IMG/VR virus record: IMGVR_UViG_3300045902_000281
Coordinates: 1-32,107 of that record
Direction: 5' to 3' (one strand)
From: a virus
DNA: 32,107 nucleotides
Below the pieces are notes generated by a model. The model did no database searches, was not told the origin of the DNA, and saw only the letters and a list, made by a program, of their open reading frames with translations. The translations under genes and the position numbers were made by a program. How positions within the stretch are numbered: position 1 is the stretch's first letter; each line of letters begins with the position of its first letter. This document shows, in pieces, positions 15,581-22,859 of the stretch.

Positions 15581-16009
15581 TCAGAACCCCACCGCGATGC
15601 GGACGATCGGCTTGCCGTTCGCCGCGATGCCCACGCACTTGCCAGCACGCGAACGCGTGTTGGTACCGTTCGTCTTGGCGACCGTCTGGTCGTCGACGAT
15701 GAAGACGTCGTTGCCGATGTCGGTCGCAGCGATCAGGTCGCCGGCCGACGAGTTCTCGAACTCGAAAGCGCCGGTGTCGAGCTGGATGGTCTGCGCGCCG
15801 TTCGCGCCCGTGTTGTCGACGGTCTCGCGAGCGACGCCCATGACGAGGAGCCCCGTCGCGGTCGTGCCCTTGACGAGGAAGCCCGACGCGTCGCGCACGA
15901 CGATCGCGCCCTTCCAGATCTTGGAGCTGGCCTTGACGCCCCCGCCGTGGGTCCCGTCGGCCGGGTCCTTGTAGCGGGTCGTGTACCGTTCGCCCGTCAG
16001 CGCTGCCAT
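15581..16009 (-). CDS. Head decoration protein, DUF2190-like (142 aa)
   Basis: The 142-aa product (MAALTGERYTTRYKDPADG) has the beta-strand layout of small capsid decoration or stabilising proteins: SSKIWKGAIVVRDASGFLVKG, then TGLLVMGVARETVDNTG and GDLIAATDIGNDVFIVDDQTVAKT. The K-x-G-A-I-V-V-x-D-A-x-G-F and V-x-G-V-A patterns are common in DUF2190 and related phage proteins. Its position between the protease-scaffold and the major capsid gene is the normal slot for a decoration protein in many phages, though Mu itself lacks one here. Confidence 0.78.
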   Translation of the reverse strand: MAALTGERYTTRYKDPADGTHGGGVKASSKIWKGAIVVRDASGFLVKGTTATGLLVMGVARETVDNTGANGAQTIQLDTGAFEFENSSAGDLIAATDIGNDVFIVDDQTVAKTNGTNTRSRAGKCVGIAANGKPIVRIAVGF

Positions 16010-16010
16010 T

Positions 16011-16562
16011 TCAGCCTCCGATCGGGGCCTTCACGCCCCGGGTGACGCGCGCCTTCTCGGCCGCGTAGTCCTTGGGATCCCACCCGCGCCGCTTGCACGT
16101 CGCGAGCTCGTCCGCCGTCAGCGTGACGGCCTCGGTCGCACCGGGCGGAGCCTCGCCGGCGACCGCCCCGCCGGCGACGTTGACCGCCTTCGGGAGCTCG
16201 CCGACCAGCGCGCGCAGGTAGTCGGGGCCCATCGAGGTTCCGAGCTCGACGAAGCGCGCGCGGCTCGCCGGGGTGATCTTGCCGTCGCGAATGCCGCCGT
16301 CGACGAGCTGCTCGATGGACGCGCGCGTCTGCGCGGCGCGCAGGGAAGCCAGCTCGGCGGCGTCCTCGGCGCCCTTTGCCGCGGCGACCTTCATGCCCTC
16401 GACCGCGCCGAGAGCTTCCTCAAGGGAGCCCTTGCCGGTCAGCAACTGCAGGCGGTCGCTGCCGCCCTTGAGGCGCTGCGCCTCCGAGACGACCTCGGCC
16501 TCCGAGGCGCTGGCGGCGAGACCGAGGGTGGTCGCGACCAGCATGGCGAACGTCATCGACAT
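16011..16562 (-). CDS. Putative capsid scaffold from internal in-frame start (183 aa)
   Basis: An in-frame ATG at 16560-16562 (residue 275 of the protease, MSMTFAMLVATTLGLAAS) is preceded by AAGGAG with a 6-nt spacer, which is an ideal Shine-Dalgarno arrangement. The product would be the separate scaffold, as with lambda Nu3 and Mu gpZ, made from the 3' part of the protease gene. The predicted protein is helical with SEAQRLKGGSDRLQLL and a C-terminal TCKRRGWDPKDYAAEKARV segment of the kind that binds capsid. The dual use is inferred from the ribosome site. Confidence 0.65.
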   Translation of the reverse strand: MSMTFAMLVATTLGLAASASEAEVVSEAQRLKGGSDRLQLLTGKGSLEEALGAVEGMKVAAAKGAEDAAELASLRAAQTRASIEQLVDGGIRDGKITPASRARFVELGTSMGPDYLRALVGELPKAVNVAGGAVAGEAPPGATEAVTLTADELATCKRRGWDPKDYAAEKARVTRGVKAPIGG

Positions 16563-17384
16563 CTTCTGCTCCTTCCGCGCACGCTCCCGCACGCCATCGA
16601 TCGTTTCCTCGAGTGACCCCAGCCGGTCGGCCATCCCAGCCTCGACGGCCGCTTCGCCGACGAGCACGCCGCCCGCCCCGAAGTCGCTCAACACCTTCTC
16701 GACCGTCGTGTCGCGGTACCGCGCGACGGTCTCGACGAAGACCTGCGCCATGGCGTCGACGGTCGACTGCACCACCGCGCGCCCGCTCTCGGTGCGGACG
16801 TCCGGCCGCTTCCGCGGCGACTGCGACGAGACGATCTCGATCTCCCCCGCGCTCTTCGCGTCGGGGTTCGGCAGGGCCATCACGACCCCGATGGATCCCA
16901 CGCGTGCCGTGCGGTCGAGGACGACCTCGTCTGCGGCCGCCGCAATCCAGTAGGCCGCGCTCGCGCCGGTCCCGCCCACGTACGCGACGAGCGGCTTCTG
17001 GCCACGCGCGCTCGCGATCATCTCCGCGAGCTCGTGGATGCCGCTCGCCTCGCCACCAGGTGAGTCGATGTCGAGGACGATGGCCTCGACCGCAGGGTCC
17101 TCGAGGGCGCGCGTCAGGTCGAGGGCGAGCACCTCGGTGCTCGTCGCTCCGCTCACTTCCGAGAAGAGGTTGGCCCGGCGGAAGACGGGACCGACGACGG
17201 GCACGACAGCGACCCCGTCGCGCATGGCGACCTTGCGGGTGTTGTCGAGCGGTCGACCGAGCCGCGCGGCCACGGCCTCCGGGCCATCGCCCTCGCGGTT
17301 CGCGATCTGCAGGATGGCCGTGAGCCACTCCTGCGAGATGGCCCAGGGAATCGACGCGGCGAGCGCCAGCGCACGTCCGGTCAT
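16011..17384 (-). CDS. S49-family prohead protease fused to scaffold (457 aa)
   Basis: This is a head maturation protease with a C-terminal scaffold, comparable in layout to lambda C/Nu3 and Mu I/Z. The start is the ATG at 17382-17384, overlapping the portal stop as ATGA. Residues 1-270 are an S49 (ClpP/crotonase-fold) peptidase: AIVLDIDSPGGEASG at 102-115, then GGTGASAAYWIAAAADEVV where S142 is the predicted nucleophile; K192 in SPRKRPD, 50 residues later, is a plausible general base. Residues 275-457 form a helical, Ala-rich scaffold ending LPKAVNV...KAPIGG. The protease segment has no signal peptide that would suggest a bacterial SppA. An internal start at residue 275 is described separately. 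Confidence 0.9.
   Translation of the reverse strand: MTGRALALAASIPWAISQEWLTAILQIANREGDGPEAVAARLGRPLDNTRKVAMRDGVAVVPVVGPVFRRANLFSEVSGATSTEVLALDLTRALEDPAVEAIVLDIDSPGGEASGIHELAEMIASARGQKPLVAYVGGTGASAAYWIAAAADEVVLDRTARVGSIGVVMALPNPDAKSAGEIEIVSSQSPRKRPDVRTESGRAVVQSTVDAMAQVFVETVARYRDTTVEKVLSDFGAGGVLVGEAAVEAGMADRLGSLEETIDGVRERARKEQKMSMTFAMLVATTLGLAASASEAEVVSEAQRLKGGSDRLQLLTGKGSLEEALGAVEGMKVAAAKGAEDAAELASLRAAQTRASIEQLVDGGIRDGKITPASRARFVELGTSMGPDYLRALVGELPKAVNVAGGAVAGEAPPGATEAVTLTADELATCKRRGWDPKDYAAEKARVTRGVKAPIGG
16569..16574 (-). promoter_or_regulatory. Ribosome binding site for internal scaffold start
   Basis: The coding strand reads AAGGAG, then CAGAAG, then ATG, inside the protease ORF. It is a better ribosome site than those of most gene starts in this operon, which rely on start/stop overlap. 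Confidence 0.65.
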
Positions 17385-18712
17385 GGTGACGGTTCCTCCT
17401 CGCCGACGGGCGGTGCGGGCGGTGCTTGCGGTTCGGCCGGCGCGGGAGCGGGAGCCACCGCGGGCGGCTGCTCGGCGGCGCGCAGCTCGAATCGCTCCAG
17501 GACGGGCCCGACGTCGACGCCGGCCTTGGTGAGATTGGCGATGGCCTGAGAGACCGTGAGCAGCGCCTGCGCCCGCTTCCCGAGGTCCTCTGGCGGCGTC
17601 GTGTCCCAGTGCGGCCAGGGCGCCGCGTCCGGGTCGAAGTCCGGCCGGTTGTAGACACCCCACGGGACGATGACCTGCTCGCGGCAGACCGTGGACAGCA
17701 TCGCCACGTCGGCCTCGAGGCGGTCGAGGAGCACGCGCGCGTGGACTCCTGCCGCGGCGTAGCTGCCGCCCTTCTCGATCTCGGTCGTGAGGTTCTGCCC
17801 CAGGATGGCGAGCGTGATGGCCGTATCGCAGTGGCCGATGAGCCGAGCGAAGCCCTGCGAGGCGTTCGCGTCGGTCACCTCCATCGAGAAGTCGAAGGAC
17901 TCCTGGGGAGTCTGGCCACGCACGAGGCGCAACGTCGTCTCGACGCCGAGCCGCTGGACCTGGCGGAGGAACGCGTCGACGTTCTCCTTCGAGGCCCCCG
18001 ACCGAGGGACGTAGGCCTTCCGGACGCCGACCCCATCGATCTCGGAGCGCCGAGCCCAGTCGCGTCGGCCGAACGTGCGAATCAGCCAGGGGACGGCAAG
18101 GGCCCTGACGGCTCCGTTCATCCAGGGGCGCGACGCGCCCGTGGGCGCCAGGAGAACCCAGCGGCCGTCACCCGGCTCGACGACGATCGCCTCGGCCCCG
18201 CGGGTGACGATGAAGCGGCGCTGCGTGTGGCTGAACCGAACGAACTGCGGGTGCACCACGCGCAGCGTCGGACGGAGCTCGATGGCCTCGCCCTCGCCCG
18301 TCGGGCACCACACGATCTCGGCGATTGCCCATCCCATCAGGATCGCCCACCGCAGCATGTCGGCGAGCGTCGACTCGGGGACCGCCTTCCACCACCACGC
18401 GTCGACGGCCTTGACCAGGCGCTCGGCCAAGCGTCCGTTCGTGGTGTCCTCGCTGACCTCCGTCCGGTAGGGCAGACCGAGGCAACCGAGCACGCGCTGG
18501 TCGAGGGCCGCGAAGACGCGGTCGTCGCGCATCATGTGCTCGGCGAGCATCGACGTCGCGTAAAACTCCCCGAGCTCGTGCTCGACGAGCGCCTGGCGCA
18601 CCATGGCCACGGACCAATCGGTCCAGACCTGCGGCATGCCGAAGGGACCGAAGCGCTCGCGCGCGTCGTCCGCTTCGGTGACGGGCGCTGCGAGCTTCTT
18701 CGTCTTGGCCAT
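17381..18712 (-). CDS. Portal protein, Mu gp29-like (DUF935, 443 aa)
   Basis: This forms the dodecameric portal at the head vertex. The 443-aa product has ARERFGPFGMPQVWTDW near the start, HMMRDDRVFAALDQRVLG near 60-77, LRWAILMGWAIAEIVWCP near 118-135 and HPQFVRFSHTQRRFIV near 150. These RDxxVxAxLxxRxxG and GWAxxEIxW patterns are typical of DUF935 portals. The C-terminal 40 residues are Pro/Ala-rich and probably disordered. It lies directly between terminase and protease; the MuF-type gene expected next in Mu is absent. Confidence 0.9.
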   Translation of the reverse strand: MAKTKKLAAPVTEADDARERFGPFGMPQVWTDWSVAMVRQALVEHELGEFYATSMLAEHMMRDDRVFAALDQRVLGCLGLPYRTEVSEDTTNGRLAERLVKAVDAWWWKAVPESTLADMLRWAILMGWAIAEIVWCPTGEGEAIELRPTLRVVHPQFVRFSHTQRRFIVTRGAEAIVVEPGDGRWVLLAPTGASRPWMNGAVRALAVPWLIRTFGRRDWARRSEIDGVGVRKAYVPRSGASKENVDAFLRQVQRLGVETTLRLVRGQTPQESFDFSMEVTDANASQGFARLIGHCDTAITLAILGQNLTTEIEKGGSYAAAGVHARVLLDRLEADVAMLSTVCREQVIVPWGVYNRPDFDPDAAPWPHWDTTPPEDLGKRAQALLTVSQAIANLTKAGVDVGPVLERFELRAAEQPPAVAPAPAPAEPQAPPAPPVGEEEPSP

Positions 18713-20163
18713 CAGAATCGTGTCCGGCTGCGGTACGCGTCGGAGAACACCTGGTCGAGCACTACGCTCTCGTTGTCGAAGACGGCGAGCGCGAGGGCGT
18801 CAGCGCGGTCGGTCGAGCGGCCGAGCCGCTTGCGCATCGAGCGCTTGTCCTCGACCTTGAATCGAAGCTTGTCGTCGTAGCCGAGGAGCGGCGCGGTCAC
18901 GTCGTCCTCGAGGGCCTGGTCAGGCGGAATGGCGCCCTCGGCGAGCCACTTCCGGAGCCCAATCCACAGGAGGTCACGAAGCCGCGAGCACGTCGGGTCG
19001 GGCGAGCTCGCCGCCGCCTTGAGGTTCAGGACCTCGCAGACGTCTTGGTGGAACTCCTCGAGGAAGTCGACGACGCCGGCGCCCACCGAGGACCCATCGA
19101 CGCGGACGCTCGCGCGCTCGTTCGGGCGGGCGTGATCCTGGATGATGCGCACGACCTCGCGCGCGACGGCCACCGTGCTCCACCCGTCGAGGACGATGGG
19201 CGCGCTCGCCCACGTGCCTCGGCTCCAGACGATCGCGGTGCTGTCGCGTCCCTCGTGCGCCGGGTCGACCCCGATGCGCAGCGAGTCGAGCGTGAGGGGC
19301 CGGTCCGTCCAGCGCTTCTGAGCTTCACGAACCAGCGTGCGGGGAATGCAGCCGTCGGCGTTCGACGGCGGGAACTCCCCGAGGATCTTGGCGTGCCACT
19401 CCGTGGACTCCTCGCCCCACTCCTCGCGCTTCTCGGCGATGAACTCCTTCGTCGCGAGGCCTTCGATCGGGGGCTCGACCTCGGAGGCCTCGATCGAACT
19501 GATGGCGATGCGGTGCCAGTTCGACCGGTCGCCGAAGGCTTGGAAGTACCAGCCCGCCGCGATCACCGGGTTCGAGACCGCGAGGACCCTGCCGCCGCCG
19601 GCGAGGTTGCCGTCGACCGAGGACCAGATGGGGTCCGGGATCGCGGTTGCCTCGTCGATGATGTACAGGTTCCGCGCGCCGGAGATGCCGCGCAGGCGCT
19701 GCGGGTCGTTGGTGACGAAGCCGACGATCCGAGAGCCGTTCGGGAACTCCCACCCGGTCATCGGCGACTTGTGGAAGTCGCCCCCGAGCGGCATCACGGC
19801 CGGCGTCCGCGGCGAGCCGTCGGGGTGCTGGCGCGACCGGTTGCAGCTGTCGGCGCGGAGCCGCGCGAACTCCGGCCAGAGGACCGTTTCGAGGTGGTGC
19901 TGGCCAGGGGCCAGCAGAATGACCAGCGCGCGCGCGCGGGTGAGCGCCCACCAGATGGACAGCAGCGCGATGGAGAACGTCTTCGACGTCTTCTGCCCGC
20001 TGCGCACCGCCACCTTCCGGTGAACGGCGACGGCGCGGAGCAGTTCCTCCTGACGCCACCAGATGTGGGCGACGCCGAGCGCCTCGGTGGCGAAGAGGAC
20101 GGGGTCGTCCTTCCACCGTGCGATCGCGCGGCGGGCCAGCGCCTGGAGCTCCTGGACGGTCAT
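18712..20163 (-). CDS. terL: Terminase large subunit (Mu gp28 slot, 483 aa)
   Basis: This packages DNA into the prohead. The 483-aa product has an ATPase domain with a Walker A-like motif RSGQKTSKT at about 54-62 and Walker B YIIDEAT at about 167-173, the D-E pair being the catalytic acid motif. The nuclease domain (RNase H fold) starts at RIGVDPAHEGRDST, with D300 as the first metal ligand, has VRVDGSSVGAGVVDFL near 350 as the second, and STDRADALALAVF near 455 as the third. The length is normal. It overlaps the portal start as TGATG and the small terminase stop as ATGA. Confidence 0.93.
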   Translation of the reverse strand: MTVQELQALARRAIARWKDDPVLFATEALGVAHIWWRQEELLRAVAVHRKVAVRSGQKTSKTFSIALLSIWWALTRARALVILLAPGQHHLETVLWPEFARLRADSCNRSRQHPDGSPRTPAVMPLGGDFHKSPMTGWEFPNGSRIVGFVTNDPQRLRGISGARNLYIIDEATAIPDPIWSSVDGNLAGGGRVLAVSNPVIAAGWYFQAFGDRSNWHRIAISSIEASEVEPPIEGLATKEFIAEKREEWGEESTEWHAKILGEFPPSNADGCIPRTLVREAQKRWTDRPLTLDSLRIGVDPAHEGRDSTAIVWSRGTWASAPIVLDGWSTVAVAREVVRIIQDHARPNERASVRVDGSSVGAGVVDFLEEFHQDVCEVLNLKAAASSPDPTCSRLRDLLWIGLRKWLAEGAIPPDQALEDDVTAPLLGYDDKLRFKVEDKRSMRKRLGRSTDRADALALAVFDNESVVLDQVFSDAYRSRTRF

Positions 20164-20591
20164 GCCTTCGCGAGCAGGGTCGCCAGGTCCGCGATCACCT
20201 CGTCAGGCTGCTCGAGGCCGAGCGCCCGCTTCTTCTGCTCGTCGGCCTTGAGGTAGGCCCCGGTCAGCTTCGTGACCTTCTCGACGTTCGCGACCGAGAA
20301 GTCCTTGTTTGCTTCGTCCTGCGCGCGCTCGAGGAGCCGAACGTTCCGGGCCTGGATGCGATCGAACTCGGCGAGGTCGGTCGGCAGCGTCTGCTCGATG
20401 TGCGTGCGCGCGATGACCTTCGCGACGTCGGCGCGCTCGGAGCGGTGCTTGCGCACCATCTTCGAGATCGCCTGCTTCGTGATCGTGATGCGGTGCTTCT
20501 TCTTCAGCCACGCGACGATCGAGTCGTACGTGGCGCGCTTCGCGACGCGCGCGAGCACTTCTTCCTGCAGCTCGGGCGACAGCTTGGACAT
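20160..20591 (-). CDS. Terminase small subunit-like, Mu gp27 slot (DUF3486-like, 143 aa)
   Basis: The 143-aa product starts MSKLSPELQEEVLARVAKR and is the first gene of the late block. It has an N-terminal helix-turn-helix region (YDSIVAWLKKKHRITITKQAISKMVRKH, about residues 22-49) that would bind the packaging site, followed by a long helix-rich part typical of oligomerisation domains. The fused pattern LPPE/LSPE-L-x-x-x-x-x-R and a T-x-x-I-x-x-W-L HTH resembles Mu gp27. It is coupled to the large subunit by ATGA, and its upstream region is a non-coding gap with possible regulatory sites. Confidence 0.82.
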   Translation of the reverse strand: MSKLSPELQEEVLARVAKRATYDSIVAWLKKKHRITITKQAISKMVRKHRSERADVAKVIARTHIEQTLPTDLAEFDRIQARNVRLLERAQDEANKDFSVANVEKVTKLTGAYLKADEQKKRALGLEQPDEVIADLATLLAKA

Positions 20592-20973
20592 CGGTCAACC
20601 GTCAACCGCCTGGGGGCGGTCAACTCGGAACTGGAAGGCGGGCGCCGTTCCGGTCATGCCCCCCGGCCGAACAAAAACAGGGGGGGGGTGGGGTCGGTCG
20701 CACGCAGCCCTGGCCCGCTCCATCACGAGCAGGCGGCCAGGGGCCCGAACCGACCGAGTAGGAGGCACCCGACGACACGCGACCGGGCGTCGGGGCTGGC
20801 GGCGTTCCTGGGAGGGGAGCATCGCCGCCGAACCCCATCGCCCAGCGTACGCACATCATGGGTTCCGACCGGGGGGTCGCGCGAGCGGCACGATGCGGCA
20901 GCGCGCGGCGAGGAGCGGCAGCAGGCGTCACCGACGTTCAGTGCTACCGTCTGGCCATGCCTGGGAGGGCGTC
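20592..20973. other. Non-coding divergence region upstream of the late block
   Basis: No convincing gene is seen in these 382 bases. They hold three TTGAC-type -35-like words on the minus strand next to the terminase start (around 20592-20625), a 6-bp hairpin ACCGCC/GGCGGT at 20605-20620 with a TGGG loop, and a run of nine G at 20680-20688 beside GAACAAAAACA. The late promoter for the minus-strand operon, and a packaging (pac/cos) recognition site for the small terminase, could lie here. No full -10 box is clear. Confidence 0.5.
20605..20620. repeat. Inverted repeat next to the terminase small subunit start
   Basis: ACCGCC TGGG GGCGGT forms a 6-bp stem with a 4-nt loop, flanked by GTCAA and CAAC words. 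It sits 14-29 bases upstream of the terminase start and could be an operator or terminator. Confidence 0.45.
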
Positions 20974-21315
20974 ATGCAGCAGGGATCTGGTGACCAGCTG
21001 ACCGACGAATGGGCGGCGAGCGGCCGACGACCGGACTGCGTTGGGTGGAAGGCGATCGCCTCAGCCCTCGACGTGGACGTGCGCACCGCTCAGCGCTGGG
21101 AGCTCGCCGGCATCATCCCCGTGATGCTCTTCGGCCGGACCCGCGTCGCCGCCTACCGAGAGCGGCTGCAAGCGTGCGCGCTGAGGGCTCGCTGCCCGCG
21201 GTCGCCGCCGTCCAGGCCTACCTCGGCCGCATGGCCGACGAGATTGCGAGGTGGGCCGAGCAAGCCGTCATCGTCGACCGCCTGGTTTTCCGCGAGGAGC
21301 TTCGCGAGGGCATGA
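20974..21315 (+). CDS. Small HTH DNA-binding protein; possibly the frameshifted front of the DinD-like gene (113 aa)
   Basis: The start is the ATG at 20974-20976 (MQQGSGDQLTDEWAAS) behind GGGAGG. Residues about 22-52 hold VGWKAIASALDVDVRTAQRWE, a convincing helix-turn-helix (A-I-A-S-A-L-D-V-D-V-R-T-A-Q-R-W), then FGRTRVAAYRERLQ. From about residue 66 the sequence turns Arg/Ser/Pro-rich and looks out of frame, while the DinD-like gene is open in the -1 frame. The real product may therefore be a 291-aa fusion or a shorter HTH protein. It may be a regulator that works with the DinD-like domain. Confidence 0.65.
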   Translation: MQQGSGDQLTDEWAASGRRPDCVGWKAIASALDVDVRTAQRWELAGIIPVMLFGRTRVAAYRERLQACALRARCPRSPPSRPTSAAWPTRLRGGPSKPSSSTAWFSARSFARA

Positions 21316-21848
21316 AGTCGCTCTTCGCGACGGCGCACCGACACGGCGTCGAGTACTACGGCAAGTTCGCGAACGCTGGGTACCGAGGCATGTACAACAT
21401 GAGCCTCAGCCAGCTCGAGGAGCTCAAGGGCCTGCCGTTCGGCGAGACGCTGATGGATCGGATGACCCCGGCCGAGCTCGCTGCGAACCACTTCCGCGTG
21501 ACGCAAACCGAGCAGAAGATCACGCTCGGGAACATCCGAGGACAGGTGAACCTCGAGAAGGCGGCCCACGAAGTTGGCCAGGTCGTGCGCGACGCCATGA
21601 TCCGAACGACCGGACAGCGCCCAGAGGAACTCCCCCTCATGGAGCACGTGAGCGAGTCGAAGAAGAAGCTCAAGTCGGCCCGCAAGAGGCTCGACGAACT
21701 GAGCACGCCCGAGGCAAGCCAGGAGCTGCAGTTTCAGACGGTTCAGGAGCGCTACTTGGTAGACCCGCACTCCGCCGAGCACGGGTTCGTTGCAGACCCC
21801 GAGGACGAGGGGGTCTACGAGTACGACGACGAGGACGACGACGAGTAG
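21174..21848 (+). CDS. DinD-like (BRO/antirepressor C-terminal type) protein (224 aa)
   Basis: The start is uncertain: GTG at 21174-21176 (VRAEGSLPAVAAVQAYLGRM) keeps the conserved region, and an ATG at 21231 is the alternative. The body matches the C-terminal domain of E. coli DinD: VDRLVFREELREGMKSLF, then YRGMYNMSLSQLEELKGLPF, MTPAELAANHFRVTQTEQKI and HEVGQVVRDAMIRTTGQRPEELP (E. coli reads ELAANLFRATQTEEK and TMPEELPTP). DinD inhibits RecA-driven recombination and is induced by DNA damage; phage copies act as antirepressor-like regulators. The BRO-type N-terminus is missing or replaced. The C-terminus is an acidic tail (YEYDDEDDDE). Confidence 0.75.
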   Translation: MRAEGSLPAVAAVQAYLGRMADEIARWAEQAVIVDRLVFREELREGMKSLFATAHRHGVEYYGKFANAGYRGMYNMSLSQLEELKGLPFGETLMDRMTPAELAANHFRVTQTEQKITLGNIRGQVNLEKAAHEVGQVVRDAMIRTTGQRPEELPLMEHVSESKKKLKSARKRLDELSTPEASQELQFQTVQERYLVDPHSAEHGFVADPEDEGVYEYDDEDDDE

Positions 21849-22859
21849 TCAGCGCCCACGGGGCCTCCCGCACACGTCACAGCGAGGCCAGCTCCGGACG
21901 TCGGCGACGACGAGCTCGTGCCCGCAGTGGGGCCGCCGGCCGTCGACGATCGCCCCGACCACGTCGTCCTCGGGCCCGAGCTCGGGGAGGTCGATGGCAC
22001 CGACGCAGACCCGAGCCTCCCGGGGCGCCTCGAGCTCCTTGAGGGCCGGCGGCGGGATGAGCAGCGGGCGACGCTCCCGGGGGATGCCAGACGCGTCCTG
22101 GAGCCGGGACAGGTGCTCGTTCAGGTCGACGGCCCAGAGCCGCTCCCGGAACGCCGTGCGAGCCGCTCGGAGGTCCCGCGCCAGGTCGCCGCACACCCGG
22201 GCCTTCGTGGGCTCGTCCTCGGCGCCCGAGAGCAGCCCGAGGCGGGCCGCGGCGAGCTGGGTCGGGGTGAGCGCCTCGAGGTCGAGGCCTCGGGCCGCCG
22301 CGGGCATGAGCGTCCGCGCGGCGTCGACCTGGCCAGCGCGCACGAGCTCGCGGACCTTGGCGGCGACCGAGCGCGGGCCTCCATCGCCGGGCTCGAGGTC
22401 GCCGAACATCGCGCCGAGGACTCGCCGCTGGAAAGGCTCCAGGGCCATCCAGACCCGCAGAGCCGCCGCGAGGTGCGCCGAGCCGCGCGTGCCCGGGTCG
22501 AAGGACGACCGGCCGCCCGAGACGCCACCCACGCCATCCCGGGCCCGCTCGAGCTGCCGGCCGAGGGCGGAGCCGACGTCGCCGAGCTGCTCCACGCTCT
22601 GCCCCGCGTAGGCGCCTCGAATGTGGTCGGAAAAAGCGACATGGCTCGACGCCACCACGCGCGCCACCTCGGTCTCGTCACGCCAGCGCCAGGTCTCGTC
22701 CTCGGCCCGCCGGGCGCGCGAGAGCTCTCGGGGGCCGTCGGGGTTCGCGGCCGCGACAGCGCGCTGAGCCCGGGTCGCGTCGAGGTCGGACTCGATGCGC
22801 TCGTCCTCCGACGACTTCCACTGCGCCAGCGAGTACTCCAGACCTCGCGACCGGGCCAT
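21849..22859 (-). CDS. Unknown protein with C-terminal zinc motif (336 aa)
   Basis: The start is the ATG at 22857-22859 (MARSRGLEYSLAQWKSSED), sharing one base with the RuvC-like stop (TGATG). The 336 residues are helical and charged. AALRVWMALEPFQRRVLGAMFGD near 140-162 looks like a compact helical domain with a sigma-region-4-like flavour, but this is weak. The C-terminus holds CGHELVVADVRSWPRCDVCG, a plausible C-x-H / C-x2-C zinc ribbon. It is convergent with the DinD-like gene, whose stop is immediately adjacent. As the last gene of the early block it could be a late regulator, which is speculation. Confidence 0.65.
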   Translation of the reverse strand: MARSRGLEYSLAQWKSSEDERIESDLDATRAQRAVAAANPDGPRELSRARRAEDETWRWRDETEVARVVASSHVAFSDHIRGAYAGQSVEQLGDVGSALGRQLERARDGVGGVSGGRSSFDPGTRGSAHLAAALRVWMALEPFQRRVLGAMFGDLEPGDGGPRSVAAKVRELVRAGQVDAARTLMPAAARGLDLEALTPTQLAAARLGLLSGAEDEPTKARVCGDLARDLRAARTAFRERLWAVDLNEHLSRLQDASGIPRERRPLLIPPPALKELEAPREARVCVGAIDLPELGPEDDVVGAIVDGRRPHCGHELVVADVRSWPRCDVCGRPRGR

